A stretch of 64,000 nt of DNA from Vombatus ursinus. Lineage: Eukaryota; Chordata; Mammalia; Diprotodontia; Vombatidae. The stretch covers positions 19,413,518 through 19,477,517 of the forward strand of contig NW_020954608.1 of assembly GCF_900497805.2 (NCBI RefSeq), read 5' to 3'. Below the pieces are notes generated by a model. That model made no database searches and was not told the origin of the DNA. It worked only from the letters and a program-made list of their open reading frames with translations. This document shows positions 1-10,768 of this stretch, in pieces (the stretch's first letter is position 1; the number at the start of each line of letters is the position of its first letter). Made by a program: the position numbers and the translations under genes.

Positions 1-37
<37 letters not shown>

Positions 38-47
38 NNNNNNNNNN

Positions 48-94
<47 letters not shown>
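1..94. repeat. (TG)n microsatellite with assembly gap
   Basis: Pure TG dinucleotide run interrupted by ten N at 38-47. The gap lies inside the repeat, so its true length is unknown. Confidence 0.97.
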
Positions 95-96
<2 letters not shown>

Positions 97-97
<1 letters not shown>

Positions 98-309
98 GTG
101 GAGTGGGGAGAGCACTGGGCCTGGAATCAGGAAAACCTGAGTTCAAATCCGGCCTCAGTCACTTACTAGTTATGTGACCACAGTCAAGTCGCTGTACTCA
201 TGATAATTGCACTTACACTCTAGGGTTATTGCGAAGATCAAATGAGAAAAGAATTGTAAAGGGCTTAGCACAGTACCTGGAATGTAGTAGGAGCTGTAGA
301 AATGTTATC
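97..309 (+). repeat. MIR-type CORE-SINE
   Basis: tRNA-like head (GAGCACTGGGCCTGGAATC, GAGTTCAAATCC), then a core (GTTATTGCGAAGATCAAATG) and a tail with AGCACAGTACCTGGAATGTAG. This is the usual full-length layout of a MIR/THER-type SINE. Confidence 0.8.
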
Positions 310-334
310 TACCTACCTACCTATCTATCTATAT
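310..334. repeat. (CTAC)n/(CTAT)n short tandem repeat
   Basis: Tetranucleotide run directly at the 3' end of the preceding SINE, a common place for microsatellites to grow. It passes into TA/TG-rich DNA up to about 420. Confidence 0.85.
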
Positions 335-540
335 GCATGTGTGTATAAATGTGAATATGCATATGCCTATGTTTGTAGATATTTATAAACATGTATGTAT
401 ACATATGTACGTGTATTTCTCTATTTGTCCCTATTTATGATTTCTCTACATGAAAAAACTTTATAAATGCAGGGTAGGAATTGCTCAACAATTTAAGAGT
501 ATTAGAGAGTTTCCTAGGGGTACTGAATATGCGCTAAAAT

Positions 541-604
541 CAGGATGTTAAATTTGAACTCAAGTCTTCCTGACTTGGAAATCAGCTCTCCAGTTCAATG
601 CCTC
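541..604 (-). repeat. SINE head fragment
   Basis: Reads as the reverse complement of a tRNA-SINE head (TTTGAACTCAAGTCTTCCTGA). The rest of the element is not recognisable. Confidence 0.5.
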
Positions 605-608
605 TTCT

Positions 609-611
<3 letters not shown>

Positions 612-650
<39 letters not shown>
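612..650. repeat. (TG)n microsatellite
   Basis: Uninterrupted TG run of about 39 bases. Confidence 0.95.
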
Positions 651-652
<2 letters not shown>

Positions 653-1700
653 ATGTGTGTGCATGTTTCTCAAACAAATCTTCACTTGGTAACTCCTTTT
701 GGTTCATTTTTTTTCATTTTCTGATTTATCACCACATTCTGTTTTAAGCCCATACTTATATAGAAGAATGAAAATACACCCAACCTTCACTCACTCCTGT
801 TTGTTGAGATGGATGATTGAGGTAGCAAATAAATTTAATTATAGCCAAAGGGAATCAGTTCTTGATTGGCACTTGGAAAAGTATATAGTTGGCAGTCTAA
901 AAAAAGGAAATGAAATAGGTATAATCCATACTTCACACTTGAATGCACTCTTTTTAATTTATTTGTCTAAAACACCAAAGGGATTCAGATATACTACAAA
1001 ATGGATTGAATTAGCCAATTTGTATATTAACCCATTATTATGACAGCATGTGTCTGGAATTTCTTTGAAAAATCTACTGTCTAAGCCCTCTTGAAAGGTA
1101 AATATGATAACACCAGCAACTGTATAGTAGAAACATTTTGTAATCTACTTATTTTCTTGCCATAAAATATATGGTAAGATAAAAGACCACAACCAGCCAT
1201 ATAGCAATCAGCAAGCCAGTGTCTTTTAAACCCCCAATTTTCTGTGAAACAGATACTAGGCAGCTAGGAAATCAGGATCAAACATGAGTCTATTTACCCC
1301 TTTATGCATGTAGCAAGTGCTGAGATATTTGTGTCCTCACCTTTCTTTTCCCATTTGAGTAATCTGGCCAAATAAAGTTCCTGCTCTGCAAGGCATATGA
1401 ATGGTGCCTTTTGGTTCCATAACTGGGAGAGAGTGAAGAAGAAAAAGATTTTTCCAGGAAAGAGCAAAGGAAAATAGGACAGTTGAGAAAAAAGGATCTT
1501 GGAGATATTTTGTCCTCATATAGTACTGGAGACTTGGCATCCAAAGATATGAAAAGAATAGGAAATGGGGGACAAGAAGGTCCATTCCATGCTTACTGCA
1601 TACCCCATTTCCATCAGTGGTACCCAGGAAGCAATGGGACAAACAAGGCAGAACATATGGGTCGTAATACTTGGGATTATAAGTTCTTCTAACAATTTAT
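651..1700. other. No recognisable feature
   Basis: AT-rich single-copy-looking DNA. A 114-codon open frame at 699-1043 shows no domain, no family resemblance and no splice context. I treat it as chance. Confidence 0.5.
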
Positions 1701-1710
1701 ATACTTACCT

Positions 1711-1741
1711 ATGTATGTGTATGTGTGCGTATACATATATA

Positions 1742-1772
<31 letters not shown>

Positions 1773-1782
1773 ATATATATAT
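1711..1782. repeat. TA/TG-rich microsatellite
   Basis: Imperfect (TATG/TA)n stretch with long ATATAT runs. Confidence 0.85.
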
Positions 1783-2119
1783 TACTGATGGTATTCATTC
1801 AAAGCTCTGTTTGGCTTTCCTCCTAGTAATAAAAATCTGAGGGCTTTTTTAATGTTGTAAATAATGTGCTTGTAATTGGAAGGTTTCAGTATGGATGCCA
1901 TGCATATAAATTGTTACATGTTTCCTAGGTAGACGCTTTGAAGGCGGGGAAAAAAAACCCTAAATATTGACAACAAAAGTTACAAACATATGCAATTGTC
2001 AATTAAGCAATTTTATATATATCTCAACCCAATGTAAACTAAAAACCACTTCAGAGCAGGATGTGGTCTATTTCTGGACTGACAGTGAAAAAACCTCTAA
2101 AACAATCCCTGCTTTTTCA

Positions 2120-2373
2120 GGACAGCTATGTGGTGCAATAGATAGAGTGCTTGGCCTGAAGTCAAGAAGACTCATCTTCCTGAGTTCAAATCTAGCCTCT
2201 GACACTTGTCAGGGATGTGAGCCTAAGCAAGTCACAACCCTGTTTGCCTCAGTTTTATCATCTATAAAATGAGCTGGAGAAGTAAATAGCAAACCACTTC
2301 AGTATCTTTGCCAAGAAAATCCCAAACGTCATCACAAAGAATCGGACATGATTGAAAAATGACTTAACAACAC
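2120..2373 (+). repeat. Mar1-like tRNA-SINE, nearly full length
   Basis: Head GACAGCTATGTGGTGCAAT, B-box region GAGTTCAAATCTAGCC, then AAATGAGCTGGAGAAG and a tail ending in GACATGATTGAAAAATGAC. That tail resembles BovB/RTE 3' ends (GAGTCGGACACGACTGA), which suggests RTE mobilisation. Confidence 0.9.
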
Positions 2374-2387
2374 CTCTGCCTTTATAG

Positions 2388-2442
2388 TTCCTTCTCTTCC
2401 TCTTTCTCCTTCTCCTTTTTCTCCACTTCCTTTTTTTTGCAG
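2388..2442. repeat. Pyrimidine-rich tract
   Basis: CTTCTCTTCC/TTTCTCC-type low-complexity run just after the SINE tail. Confidence 0.7.
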
Positions 2443-3095
2443 TGAGCATAGAAATTTGTTATTCTATAGTTTGTTACTAATTTTGAAAGGAAATGAAGAA
2501 TTTGATATTATAGAAAGGGTTGTCCATGAAGATTACAATGCTTAAGAACCCTTAATGGTTGAGGATACATTCCAATTTTTATCAGTTTCCTATGGAAAAC
2601 TTCTGTTCATCTTCACCTGAAATTAACTGCAAAAAAGCCAATATGAACAGGTTGGGCTAACAGTTACTTCTAAAAGAGTGACATGCATGAAATTTGTAGA
2701 ATTCTCTCTTTAAAACTGGGCTTTATATTATTTTTGTTGTTTTATAAAATCCATTCAAGTATGGGTTTATGATGAAACTTAAAATGAAATTGCTTTGTAC
2801 AAAATTACCAAAGATTACAATTTAGTTTTTACATACTAAAGGGCTTTGCCCAATCCTAAACCTTCTAGACTTCCTGTAGCATTTGACTCGATTACTATTT
2901 ACTTCTAAAAGCTTGCTATTCTGCGTATTCATTTCATTGGATCGTGTTGTCGTTATATACATGGTATTCTTGTATACACAGTGTGTATGTACTCACACGT
3001 GAGCACATATGTATACACATTTGTGTATGCATTATGGTTATATGTGTATATATATGTAAATGAAGCTACAAGCTTAAATATTAAATGATTCTGAT
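2443..3095. other. No recognisable feature
   Basis: AT-rich DNA with a loose TG/TA patch near 2970-3060. I see no gene or identifiable repeat. Confidence 0.5.
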
Positions 3096-3099
3096 TCTT

Positions 3100-3165
3100 T
3101 CATAAATGAAGGTTGGGCTAGATGATCTCCTAGGTCTCTTCTAGTTTTAAATCTATGATCTTAGA
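3100..3165 (+). repeat. L3/CR1-type 3' end fragment
   Basis: GGTTGGGCTAGATGATCTCC followed by GGTCTCTTCTAGTTTTAAA and CTATGATCTTAG is the typical L3/CR1 terminus, also shared by some MIR-like SINEs. Confidence 0.6.
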
Positions 3166-3169
3166 ATTA

Positions 3170-3240
3170 ATGCAACTAATATTTATTAAGCACCTGCTAT
3201 ATATTGGATACTGTGCCTCCTACAAAAGATTACAGCCCAA
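3170..3240 (-). repeat. L2 3'-end fragment
   Basis: AATATTTATTAAGCACCTGC then GGATACTGTGCC matches the reverse complement of the L2 3' terminus. Confidence 0.55.
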
Positions 3241-3409
3241 TCATACTTTACTATGCTGTATGACTCTTTTCTGTCCTCCCAAGATTCCTTCACAGTCGAC
3301 TTAATGTATTAGAGACCTTATTTAAGGTTTTTTTTTTTTAAATCATAACATGGATGTCAGTGCAACACTTATCCCTCTGACATCTCTTATTATTGCTCCA
3401 ATATCTAAC

Positions 3410-3558
3410 TTTTTTTTTTTTGGTGAGGTAATTGGGTTAAGTGACTTGCCCAGAGTTACACAGCTAGTAAGTGTTATGTGTCTGAGGCCAGATTTGAACT
3501 CAGGTCCTCCTGACTCCAGGGCCAGTGCTCTATCCACTGTGTCACCTAGCTGCCCCCC
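3410..3558 (-). repeat. A-tailed tRNA-SINE (WSINE-like), full length
   Basis: Reverse orientation: a T-run, then GTGACTTGCCCAGAGTTAC, GATTTGAACTCAGGTCCTCC and CACCTAGCTGCCCCCC. The short body with a simple A-tail distinguishes it from the longer Mar1-like copies and suggests L1-driven mobilisation. Confidence 0.9.
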
Positions 3559-4265
3559 AAATTATATTTTTAACATGGCCTCCTGTACAGTAATTTGTAA
3601 GAACCTGATCACTCCCAACCATGGTCCTTTCCATTGTCCTTTGCATGATCTTTAACTTCAGTTCTTAAGCAACTGTAGCTCTCCAAGACTCAAATCCATA
3701 TAGAATCAATAGAAGAATATTGGCGTTAAATGGACTACCCTGATCTTTTCTAACTATTCAGTTCTATGTTCCTTTTGCCTCTTCATTGCGCAATTGATTT
3801 ACAAAGGTGAAGTTCTCAAAGGAGATAAATATAGAATGTTAATACGTTTTCATTGTTCCATTTCCCATTTTTCTTGTCAATAAGTTTTTTGATTAGGCCA
3901 GGTAGGAGAGCTATGATATGTACAATAAAGCTTCTTTCCTTCTTTATCCTTTCTTCTAAATCTATGATGATTTTTTTTATCTTTGCTCTAACAAATTGAT
4001 GATTTGACTTCATATAGACATGTGATTTAACTTTAGGATCAATACCAAATAATTGCCTATATGTACCAATGTAATCAATTTCATTGATTTGAATACTATT
4101 CACTATTTGATATTTCTATTGCCTATTGACTCTTCTTAAGGAAATATATAGGCATTAAAATAAGCACAAAGATCTTTTCTATTTCTTAATCTTGAACCAT
4201 ATATTCCAACATATATTTCTCTAGTTTTCCCATCTCTACTTTTGATTCAAAGTCACTATGCTTGA
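3559..4265. other. No recognisable feature
   Basis: AT-rich DNA without a clear gene or repeat. The 95-codon minus-strand open frame at 3816-4103 is lysine/isoleucine-rich, as expected by chance at this base composition. Confidence 0.45.
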
Positions 4266-4395
4266 TTCAATTGATTTCAACAAATATTTATCAAGAATCT
4301 ACTATAAAACACAAGGCAATTTGCTGGACAGTGGGGACACAAAACCAAGGAAGAGTCCTTTGTCCTCCTGAAGCTGGCATTCTACAGTTAACTTA
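4266..4395 (-). repeat. L2 3'-end fragment
   Basis: CAACAAATATTTATCAAGAA, GGACAGTGGGGACACAAAAC and CTCCTGAAGCTGGCATTCTA correspond in order to the antisense L2 terminus. Confidence 0.75.
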
Positions 4396-4819
4396 TTCTG
4401 AATGAAGTTCTCCAGAGAACTTTTCTACCTTTTCAATCTCTGAAACAGTTTTGTGCAAAATTTACAAAGATTTTCACAGTTGCTGTTCCCCCTTTCTTTA
4501 ATAATAAGTACTGTAAGGAAAAATGACTAGATGTCCTTTGAAATAACATGCCCTTTTTTGCAATTGGTGCATAATGAATCCAACTCTACCAAGTATGCCA
4601 ATTCTGTTAATGGTCACTCCACGGCAGTTCTGTCAGCCATACTTCCATTCTGCAGTGGCTAGTTTTGTTATATGTTTTACCTTAATTTATAGCAAGGATT
4701 AAATATTCATATGGTTCAATTTCTCTAACACTATTTCAACTCACTGCTCAATGGAAAAAAGGATCACTCAGAGTATAATAGTTAAATTCATGTTTATAGA
4801 TGGTCCAAAACCTAACAGC

Positions 4820-5100
4820 TCTGTAAATCAGTCTTTTTTCTGCCACCATCACAGGAGCAGAAGGAGGGAGACACACAGGACTCAGGAGCATTTTTGTATT
4901 TTTCTATATTTGATGGGCTTCCATGGTCAAATATTTCAACACTAAGTGGTAAGTCTATTGATGAAAAGCCTTTCCATACTTAGCTCAGCTAGTCCTTAGA
5001 TAGTAGAAGCAGTCTGTTTCTGAAAATAGACTCAAAACCTTTACAAAGTGATGGATCTCAACAGTGCTTGCACTCTTCAGGAATAGCTTTTGAGAGCACA
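4820..5100 (+). repeat. Unidentified dispersed repeat, copy A
   Basis: Diverged similarity to 61690-61960 in the same orientation: shared TTTTCTGCCA, TTTTGTATTTTT, GGCTTCCA, AAGCCT(T/C)TCCATA and TAGCT(C/G)AGCT(A/G)GT in the same order and spacing. I do not recognise the family. Confidence 0.5.
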
Positions 5101-5164
5101 TGATTAACTTTTAGCCAAGATGAGGTGTCCATTGTGAAGCTTTCCAAAAATGGAATAGATTGTA

Positions 5165-5295
5165 CCATAAACAGTCAATTCTTTGTCACTGGAGGTCTTC
5201 AAATGGAGGTTGATAACTACTTGTTGGGGTCATTCTTTGAGTGATTGCTAGACCAGATGAATTTTGAGATTCCTTCCATCTCTTCAATCCTGTTA
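5165..5295 (+). repeat. L3/CR1 3'-end fragment
   Basis: CACTGGAGGTCTTCAAATGG, GATAACTACTTGTTGGGG and CAGATGAATTTTGAGATTCC follow the order of the L3/CR1 3' end (treatment of the last ORF2 part and terminal UTR). Confidence 0.75.
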
Positions 5296-5364
5296 TTTCA
5301 TTATTCTGAAAGTGGGACTTTTGTGGAAATACGTGTATCTGCCTCTCTGAACTCTCCCAGTGCA

Positions 5365-5366
<2 letters not shown>

Positions 5367-5405
<39 letters not shown>
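5367..5405. repeat. (CA)n microsatellite
   Basis: Uninterrupted CA run of about 38 bases. Confidence 0.95.
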
Positions 5406-5409
<4 letters not shown>

Positions 5410-5534
5410 AATACAGAGTAACAATTAACATGTGGTAATGAGAATAATCTGGGGGTGAGGGAGAGATGAGTTGAGAATTCTAAAGACAAGGTCTAATTCA
5501 TCTTAGACCTCAACAATAAGGTACTGTTCTACAC

Positions 5535-5640
5535 CTTACCAATGGTGTGATCCTAATCAAGTCTGAGGTGCTTTTTGAGATTCACTTTTCTCATATGTAA
5601 AACCAAGATCACTAGATCATCTCTTCTGGCCACAACCTTC
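5535..5640 (+). repeat. Possible MIR fragment
   Basis: GTGTGATCCTAATCAAGTC then TTCTCATATGTAAAACCAAG resembles the MIR middle (GTGACC..GGCAAGTC; CTCATCTGTAAAATG). Strongly diverged. Confidence 0.4.
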
Positions 5641-5744
5641 AGTGAATATAGTTCTGAGTAGAAAATATACATTGAACAATGTGGAATTAATGATTTATAT
5701 ATTTTATGCAATTTCATTAAAAAGTCATTAGTGGAGGATAAATG

Positions 5745-5988
5745 ATAGCTAATAATAATAGCTAGCATTTGTATTGTGTTTTAAGGTTTGCAAAGCACTT
5801 TACAAATATTATTCTCACAACCCTGGAAGGAAGGTGATATTACCATCCATATTTACACATGAGGAACAGAGAGGTTAAGTGACTTGCCCAAGGATCTACA
5901 GCTAATAAGGTCTCAAGTGGGATTTGAACTCAGACCTTCCCAACTTGAAGTCAAAGTTCTATCCACTGGTCCACCCAGCTGCCTCAGC
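5745..5988 (-). repeat. MIR/THER-type CORE-SINE, nearly full length
   Basis: Reverse orientation: TTTGCAAAGCACTTTACAAA, then GAGAGGTTAAGTGACTTGCC, GGGATTTGAACTCAGACC and CTATCCACTGGTCCACCCAG. All parts from tail to head are present. Confidence 0.9.
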
Positions 5989-6017
5989 TGTACCACCTAG
6001 TGTAAAGAAAGGAAATA

Positions 6018-6168
6018 GGGGCAGCTAGGTGGCACAGTGCATAGAGCACCAGCCCCGGATTCAGGAGGACCTGAGTTTAAATCCGGCCTCAGACACATAA
6101 CACTTACTAGCTGTGTGACTCTGGGCAAGTCACTTAACCCCATTGCCTAGCCAAAAAAAAAAAAAAAA
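6018..6168 (+). repeat. A-tailed tRNA-SINE (WSINE-like), full length
   Basis: Starts GGGGCAGCTAGGTGGCACAG, carries GAGTTTAAATCCGGCC and TGGGCAAGTCACTTAACCCC and ends in a run of about 17 A, then a GAAA-rich tail. One of the best-preserved SINEs here, so probably relatively young. Confidence 0.95.
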
Positions 6169-6221
6169 TAGAAAGAAAGAAAGAAATGAAAACTTCCATG
6201 AGTAAGCATCATATGAAAACT

Positions 6222-6292
6222 CTGTGTGTGTGTGTGTGTATATATATCTATATCTATATCTATACATATATATATACATATATATATATATA
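6222..6292. repeat. (TG)n-(TA)n compound microsatellite
   Basis: TG run followed by TATATC/TATACA repeats. Confidence 0.9.
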
Positions 6293-6473
6293 TTCATCAA
6301 TTCCTTCCTTATTCCTATTAAACATGTTTACCATGTTGTACTAGATCCTTTGGGTGATGCGGAAGTGAAATATCTTTCTTGCCTTCAAGTTTACAATATT
6401 GTTTTATAGAAAATTGCACATATGAGCCAGTAAAAAAGTGAAATGCTAATCAATTTAGTACTAAAGGAGTTCA

Positions 6474-6596
6474 AAAAGAGGGAGAGAATGAGGGAGAGGG
6501 AAACATAGGAAGAGAGAAAGAGAGAGAGAGAGAAAGACAGAAATAGAATCAGAGACAAAGAAAAAGTGACAAAGTGAGAGAGTAACAGAGACAAGG
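6474..6596. repeat. GA-rich low-complexity tract
   Basis: Purine-rich GAGA stretch with imperfect AGAGAC units. Confidence 0.85.
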
Positions 6597-7091
6597 AATG
6601 AAATCAGTATTGGCTAAAGTATTCAGGAAAACATGTTATTATATTGGATTCAGAAGTAGGAACAGACTCGGACGCATGTGTAGGATTTGTAGTAGCCTTT
6701 GAGAGTTCAATTGTTCAGTCATAGAAAGGTATTTAAGTGCTTGATGTTCAAAAAGTTTAACACAAGGAAAGAGTTCCTAAAAGAAGTCAATCTAAAATGT
6801 ATCTTGAAGGAAATGCTTAATGTGCACTGGCAAAGGAAGGCAAATGACATTGCACAGTGGGGAAAACATCAAAAGCATAATTTTAGAAGAAACTATCAAG
6901 TTTCTTTAGGGAAATCAAGCAGATGTACTTCACTGGGATAGAGAAATTACACTAGAGAGGTTGTAAAATTTAAAAGTTAGGAGACAAAGAAAGGATTGAA
7001 CTTGAATGAGAAGTTAATAAGGAATTTCAAGTAAATACATTGTGGTTCTTTAATAGCAAAGTTATGTTCCAAAATAATAATTAAGATTGAA
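6597..7091. other. No recognisable feature
   Basis: I see no gene or recognisable repeat. The 80-codon open frame at 6699-6941 has no recognisable domain. Confidence 0.45.
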
Positions 7092-7337
7092 GTCAGCTAG
7101 GTGGTGTAGTGGATATAGCACCAGGCCTAGAGCTAGGAAAACCTAAGTTCAAGTGGGGTCTCAGACACTTCTAGCTGTGTGACCCTGGGCAAGTCACTTA
7201 ACCCTGCTTCCTCAGTTTCCTCCTCTGTAAAATGAGCTGGAGAAAGAAATGGCAAACCACACCAGTATCTTTGATGAGAAAGCCCCCAAAAGGGGTCATG
7301 AAGAGTCAGATGACTGAAAATGACTAAGCAACAAAAA
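7092..7337 (+). repeat. Mar1-like tRNA-SINE, full length
   Basis: Complete from GTCAGCTAGGTGGTGTAGTG through TGTGACCCTGGGCAAGTCAC and AATGAGCTGGAGAAAGAAAT to the RTE-like tail (GAAGAGTCAGATGACTGAA) and a CAACAAAAA end. Confidence 0.93.
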
Positions 7338-8185
7338 TTAAGATAGATTAATTCTGTCTTCTGTTTAACATGGACTGAATTGAGCAGAGGCTATAGACAA
7401 ACTGCCAAAAGAGTTTTGAAATATTCATTTACATTAGATTTTTTCTTCAAAAGCTAAAATAAAAAGTAGCATTTTAGATGGAAAGAAATAACAAATGAAT
7501 AGATTTTATTTCAAATTTGATTTAGGAATAAGTAATTATTCAATTATTTCCACAACTAAATAAGCATTCACACTGTAAGCATGAAACTATATAAATAGAA
7601 ACCACCTAATCATTTTAGAAACACTGACTAAATTATCTTTCAAGTAGGAATGCAAGTACAGAAAATGGAGTCTTTAAAATTAAAAAAAAAAGATTTTATG
7701 AGATAGTGAGTTCACCTTAGTTACCTGTTATTGCTACAGAATCTAGTGTAGATTCTCACATGTATTGTTAGAAGCATTACTAAATTCTGTAGCTCCATCT
7801 GCTGTCTCGACTTGCCATTACATATAAATACTGTGAATTAAAATTCTATCTTAAGAAATCAACTATTCTACTAAGAGTGGGCTCTGTGGTTGAACAATCT
7901 TAGATTTAAAAAGAAATTATTTACAGTAGATGTCCATGGTGAATAGAGAAAAATCACATGGAATCTCATCAAGATACCTAAAACCCAGACTGATCCAACT
8001 TGTGAAAAATCCTATGGATAATTAAGAGGCTTCTTTTAGGTGTTCTCAGAACGAGAAGAACAAATAAAGCATAAATCTGCCCCTTAGGAAAAGTGGTATA
8101 ATGATAATGAACAAAAGGGGGAGGGGAAACATCACTACTCAATTCTCATTTTCCTTTCAACTTCTTTGTTAAAGAGGAGAGGAGT
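7338..8185. other. No recognisable feature
   Basis: AT-rich, single-copy-looking DNA. AGCTCCATCTGCTGTCT near 7791 is only a loose CTCF-like match. Confidence 0.45.
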
Positions 8186-8189
8186 CACT

Positions 8190-8350
8190 AGGAGGGCACA
8201 GCCTCTGAAGAAGAGGATCTGAATTCAAATCATCCCTCAGAAACTTCCCATCTCTATGAACTTGGGCAAATCCCTGAACCTCACTGGGCTTTCATTTTCC
8301 TCATCTGTAAAACAAGAGAATTGGACCTGGGGTTGCTTCCATTTTAAGGG
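8190..8350 (+). repeat. MIR fragment
   Basis: GAATTCAAATCATCCCTCAG, TTGGGCAAATCCCTGAACC and TTCCTCATCTGTAAAACAAG appear in MIR order. It ends with an L3-like GAATTGGACCTGGGGTTGC. Confidence 0.75.
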
Positions 8351-9137
8351 ATAGAGTGAAATTTAAAACAAAAATGTTAGCACTAACATTTTAAACAGGA
8401 GAAGTTAAGTTCAGTTATGGTCAGGAGATAATTCCTTAGCTGATTTAAATGAACTCAGCTGTCCTGGGAGAGCTCTGTCTTGTATCCCAGGTCTTACACT
8501 TACACTTACACTTACAGCACCAACACCATAGAGACTTGTGATGAGGTGATGGGGACTGTATCATCAAACGCATCAAAGCCAGTGACTGCCGACTCATATG
8601 GAAGCAGGCGCATAAAGTAGTAGCAGAAGCAGAGCAGGGATTTTCTACCTCCTGGTTATTGTCCCTATGATAATCAGCCCACATATTCCACCCAGCCCAA
8701 TGTGCTGGGATCTCCTGTTGGAGAATACAGGACAATCAACACTTAACCACATCACTGAACATCAGACTATCTAGAGTAAAATGCTCCTTTTTATTTTTGG
8801 TGTATCTGGCTGACTTTGTTGTCTTCTGTTCTGTGCTGCGTTTTTCCTATGATCAAATTCCTCGGCTTTTATTGAGATTGGGGTGAAGGGGGAGCTCCAA
8901 CCGCAGGCTTAGGATGGAATTATCTCATTGTTTGTTTCTGGGAAAGAGAGGTTTTATTGTAACGTGGTGCTTTGCCTATTTTGTAAAGGTTATAAGTTCA
9001 GCCTATTGAATTTCCATTAGTAGGCTAGCTAACAGAGTTAGGTAGTAAGTGATGAGATACCAGCTAGTGTCTGAGACAAATGTATCCTGAGATCCCACTT
9101 CATTTGGAAGCCTGAGAAATAGAATTTGCTGAGAACA
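8351..9137. other. Unassigned DNA, somewhat GC-richer in part
   Basis: Nothing recognised apart from the hexamer repeat below. The part at 8450-8740 is higher in GC than its surroundings and open for 96 codons on the minus strand, but has no recognisable domain. Confidence 0.4.
8493..8516. repeat. (CTTACA)4 hexamer repeat
   Basis: Four exact tandem hexamers. On the minus strand they read as alternating Cys-Lys. Confidence 0.9.
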
Positions 9138-9330
9138 GGAATTCTTAGCCATTTTTGTGTCATGGACTGCAATGACATTTTGGTGAAATCTATGGACACC
9201 TTGGAAACACGTTTTTAAATACATGAAATACATAGAATTACATAAGAAATTATATTGAAATGTAGTTTATATGTATATATATATATATATATTTAAATAA
9301 GCTTATAAACCTTAGGTTAGGAACCCCTAG
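9138..9330. mobile_element. Non-autonomous hAT-like DNA transposon (TTCTTAACC family)
   Basis: Ends resemble inverted repeats: GGAATTCTTAGCC on the left, GGTTAGGAACCCC on the right. The interior (TTTTTAAATACATGAAATAC, TTATATTGAAATGTAGTT) matches copies at 12194, 25228 and 62054. A (TA)n expansion lies near 9271-9292. Confidence 0.7.
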
Positions 9331-9850
9331 CCTAGAACTATAAAACCAAGGGCAAGAAAGAACTTTTAAATAAAATTCTACAATCACTGCTTTTGGCAGA
9401 GGTACCAAAAGACTGGACACAGTTAAATATTGTCCTAATTTTAAATGAAGGAAAAATGGATTTAAGAAAAATTTAATTCCCCAGGACAGTCCTGAAATGT
9501 TTTAACCAAGTGAAAGTTTTATGAAAAATTGTAACCAAATGAGAGGTTTTCAGAGTTTATAATAGGCAAGCAGGGATCACTGGAACCAAAATGGGCAATT
9601 ACTTGGAAATAGCAAATCCAACTAATCTCCATCTATTTCCTTTCTTTCTTTCCTTCTTCCAAAAGGTGGGAGCCTAAATTGACCAGAAAATTTCATGATA
9701 ACAACAAATCGATAGGAGAAGCATTAGACCAGACACTGCAAATGTGGGGTGTGGGAAAGTGTATAGGCTCTGAGTCTAGCAATATCACTTGACAGTCATT
9801 CTAATTATCTGTGGACTTTTATAAGACTTTAAATAGGAACTGCTCATGGT
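9331..9850. other. No recognisable feature
   Basis: I see no gene or identifiable repeat. Confidence 0.45.
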
Positions 9851-9866
9851 AAAAACCATTGATGAT

Positions 9867-9968
9867 ACTTACTAGCTGTGTGACACTGGACTTACTAGCT
9901 GTGCGACCCTGGGCAAGTCACTTAACCCCAATTGCCTAAAAAAAACCAAAAAACAAACAAACAAACAA
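9867..9968 (+). mobile_element. 5'-truncated A-tailed SINE with internal duplication
   Basis: Only the 3' part of a WSINE-like element is present. It starts at ACTTACTAGCTGTGTGAC, and this stretch is repeated about 24 bases later as ACTTACTAGCTGTGCGAC. It ends TTAACCCCAATTGCC plus an A-rich (AAAC)n tail. The motif AAACCATTGATGATA flanks both sides (about 9853-9867 and 9971-9985), a clear target-site duplication. Confidence 0.88.
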
Positions 9969-10161
9969 AAAAAACCATTGATGATAATATTATGGGCAAC
10001 ATCATTCTGCAGTGCTGATTGATGTAGAGAACAAATAGAGTAAAATTTGGTAGTAATTTCTCATTTGGGCTGGTGAGATCTGTTAATTGGGGAAGTCCTA
10101 GGTTTCTTGTGCCTTGGCTGAAGAGGACAACCAGAACGTTTGTCTTGTGATATCTCTGTTA

Positions 10162-10290
10162 GAAAGTAGAATCATAGGTTCCAGAATTGGAAGAGACCTT
10201 AGACATGATTCAGTCATTAAAGTGCCACTTTATCTGTTTGGAAATGAAGAAGTGAATAGTTCAGAGATTAGGGCAAATAAACCACAAGGA
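10162..10290 (-). repeat. L3-tailed MIR-like fragment
   Basis: GAATCATAGGTTCCAGAATT, GGAAGAGACCTTAGACATG then GAAATGAAGAAGTGAATAG match the antisense order of an L3 terminus next to a MIR core. Confidence 0.5.
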
Positions 10291-10574
10291 CTTGGCCTGA
10301 GAGGAAATAACACATCTGCCTGCTCTACATCTCATACACACCTCCACCTATACCAAAGAACTCAGCCTCCGACAACAGCTTAGATCTCATCTACCTGATT
10401 TTCAGCAGAGCATCTTAAATATTTTAATGTCTTTGTTGCCAAAATGAATAGATGGATTGGATTAGAGCACAGTTAGATGCAGTCATGGCAGTTCAAATGA
10501 CAATGTCAAGAGTTGAGGTCTTTTCCTACTCCTTGAGGTCCTGTCCTACTCAAAGTCTCCATGTTTCCAGAGGT

Positions 10575-10765
10575 AGCCTGTTATGGCAGAAAGAAAACTA
10601 GTGCTGGAGCCAAAACACCTGGGTCTTCCACAGTTTCTTTGACTCAACTTTTTCATCAGTAGAATGGGAATGCAATCTGTGTCTTGCCTACTTCACAGGG
10701 TTGTTGTGAAGATCAAGGTAGATAAAATATGTAAAAGTATTTTCTAATTATAAAGTTCCATATGA
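10575..10765 (+). repeat. MIR-type CORE-SINE
   Basis: AGCCTGTTATGGCAGAAAG, ACACCTGGGTCTTCCAC, CACAGGGTTGTTGTGAAGAT and a TAAAGTTCCATATGA tail follow MIR order. Confidence 0.8.
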
Positions 10766-10768
10766 AAA

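Noticed and set aside
699-1043. 114-codon plus-strand open frame
   Set aside because: No start context, splice signals or domain; composition as expected from AT-rich DNA.
6018-6168. tRNA gene, because of the tRNA-like head
   Set aside because: The head is followed by a SINE body and an A-tail; no complete cloverleaf was seen. The same holds for the other tRNA-SINE copies.
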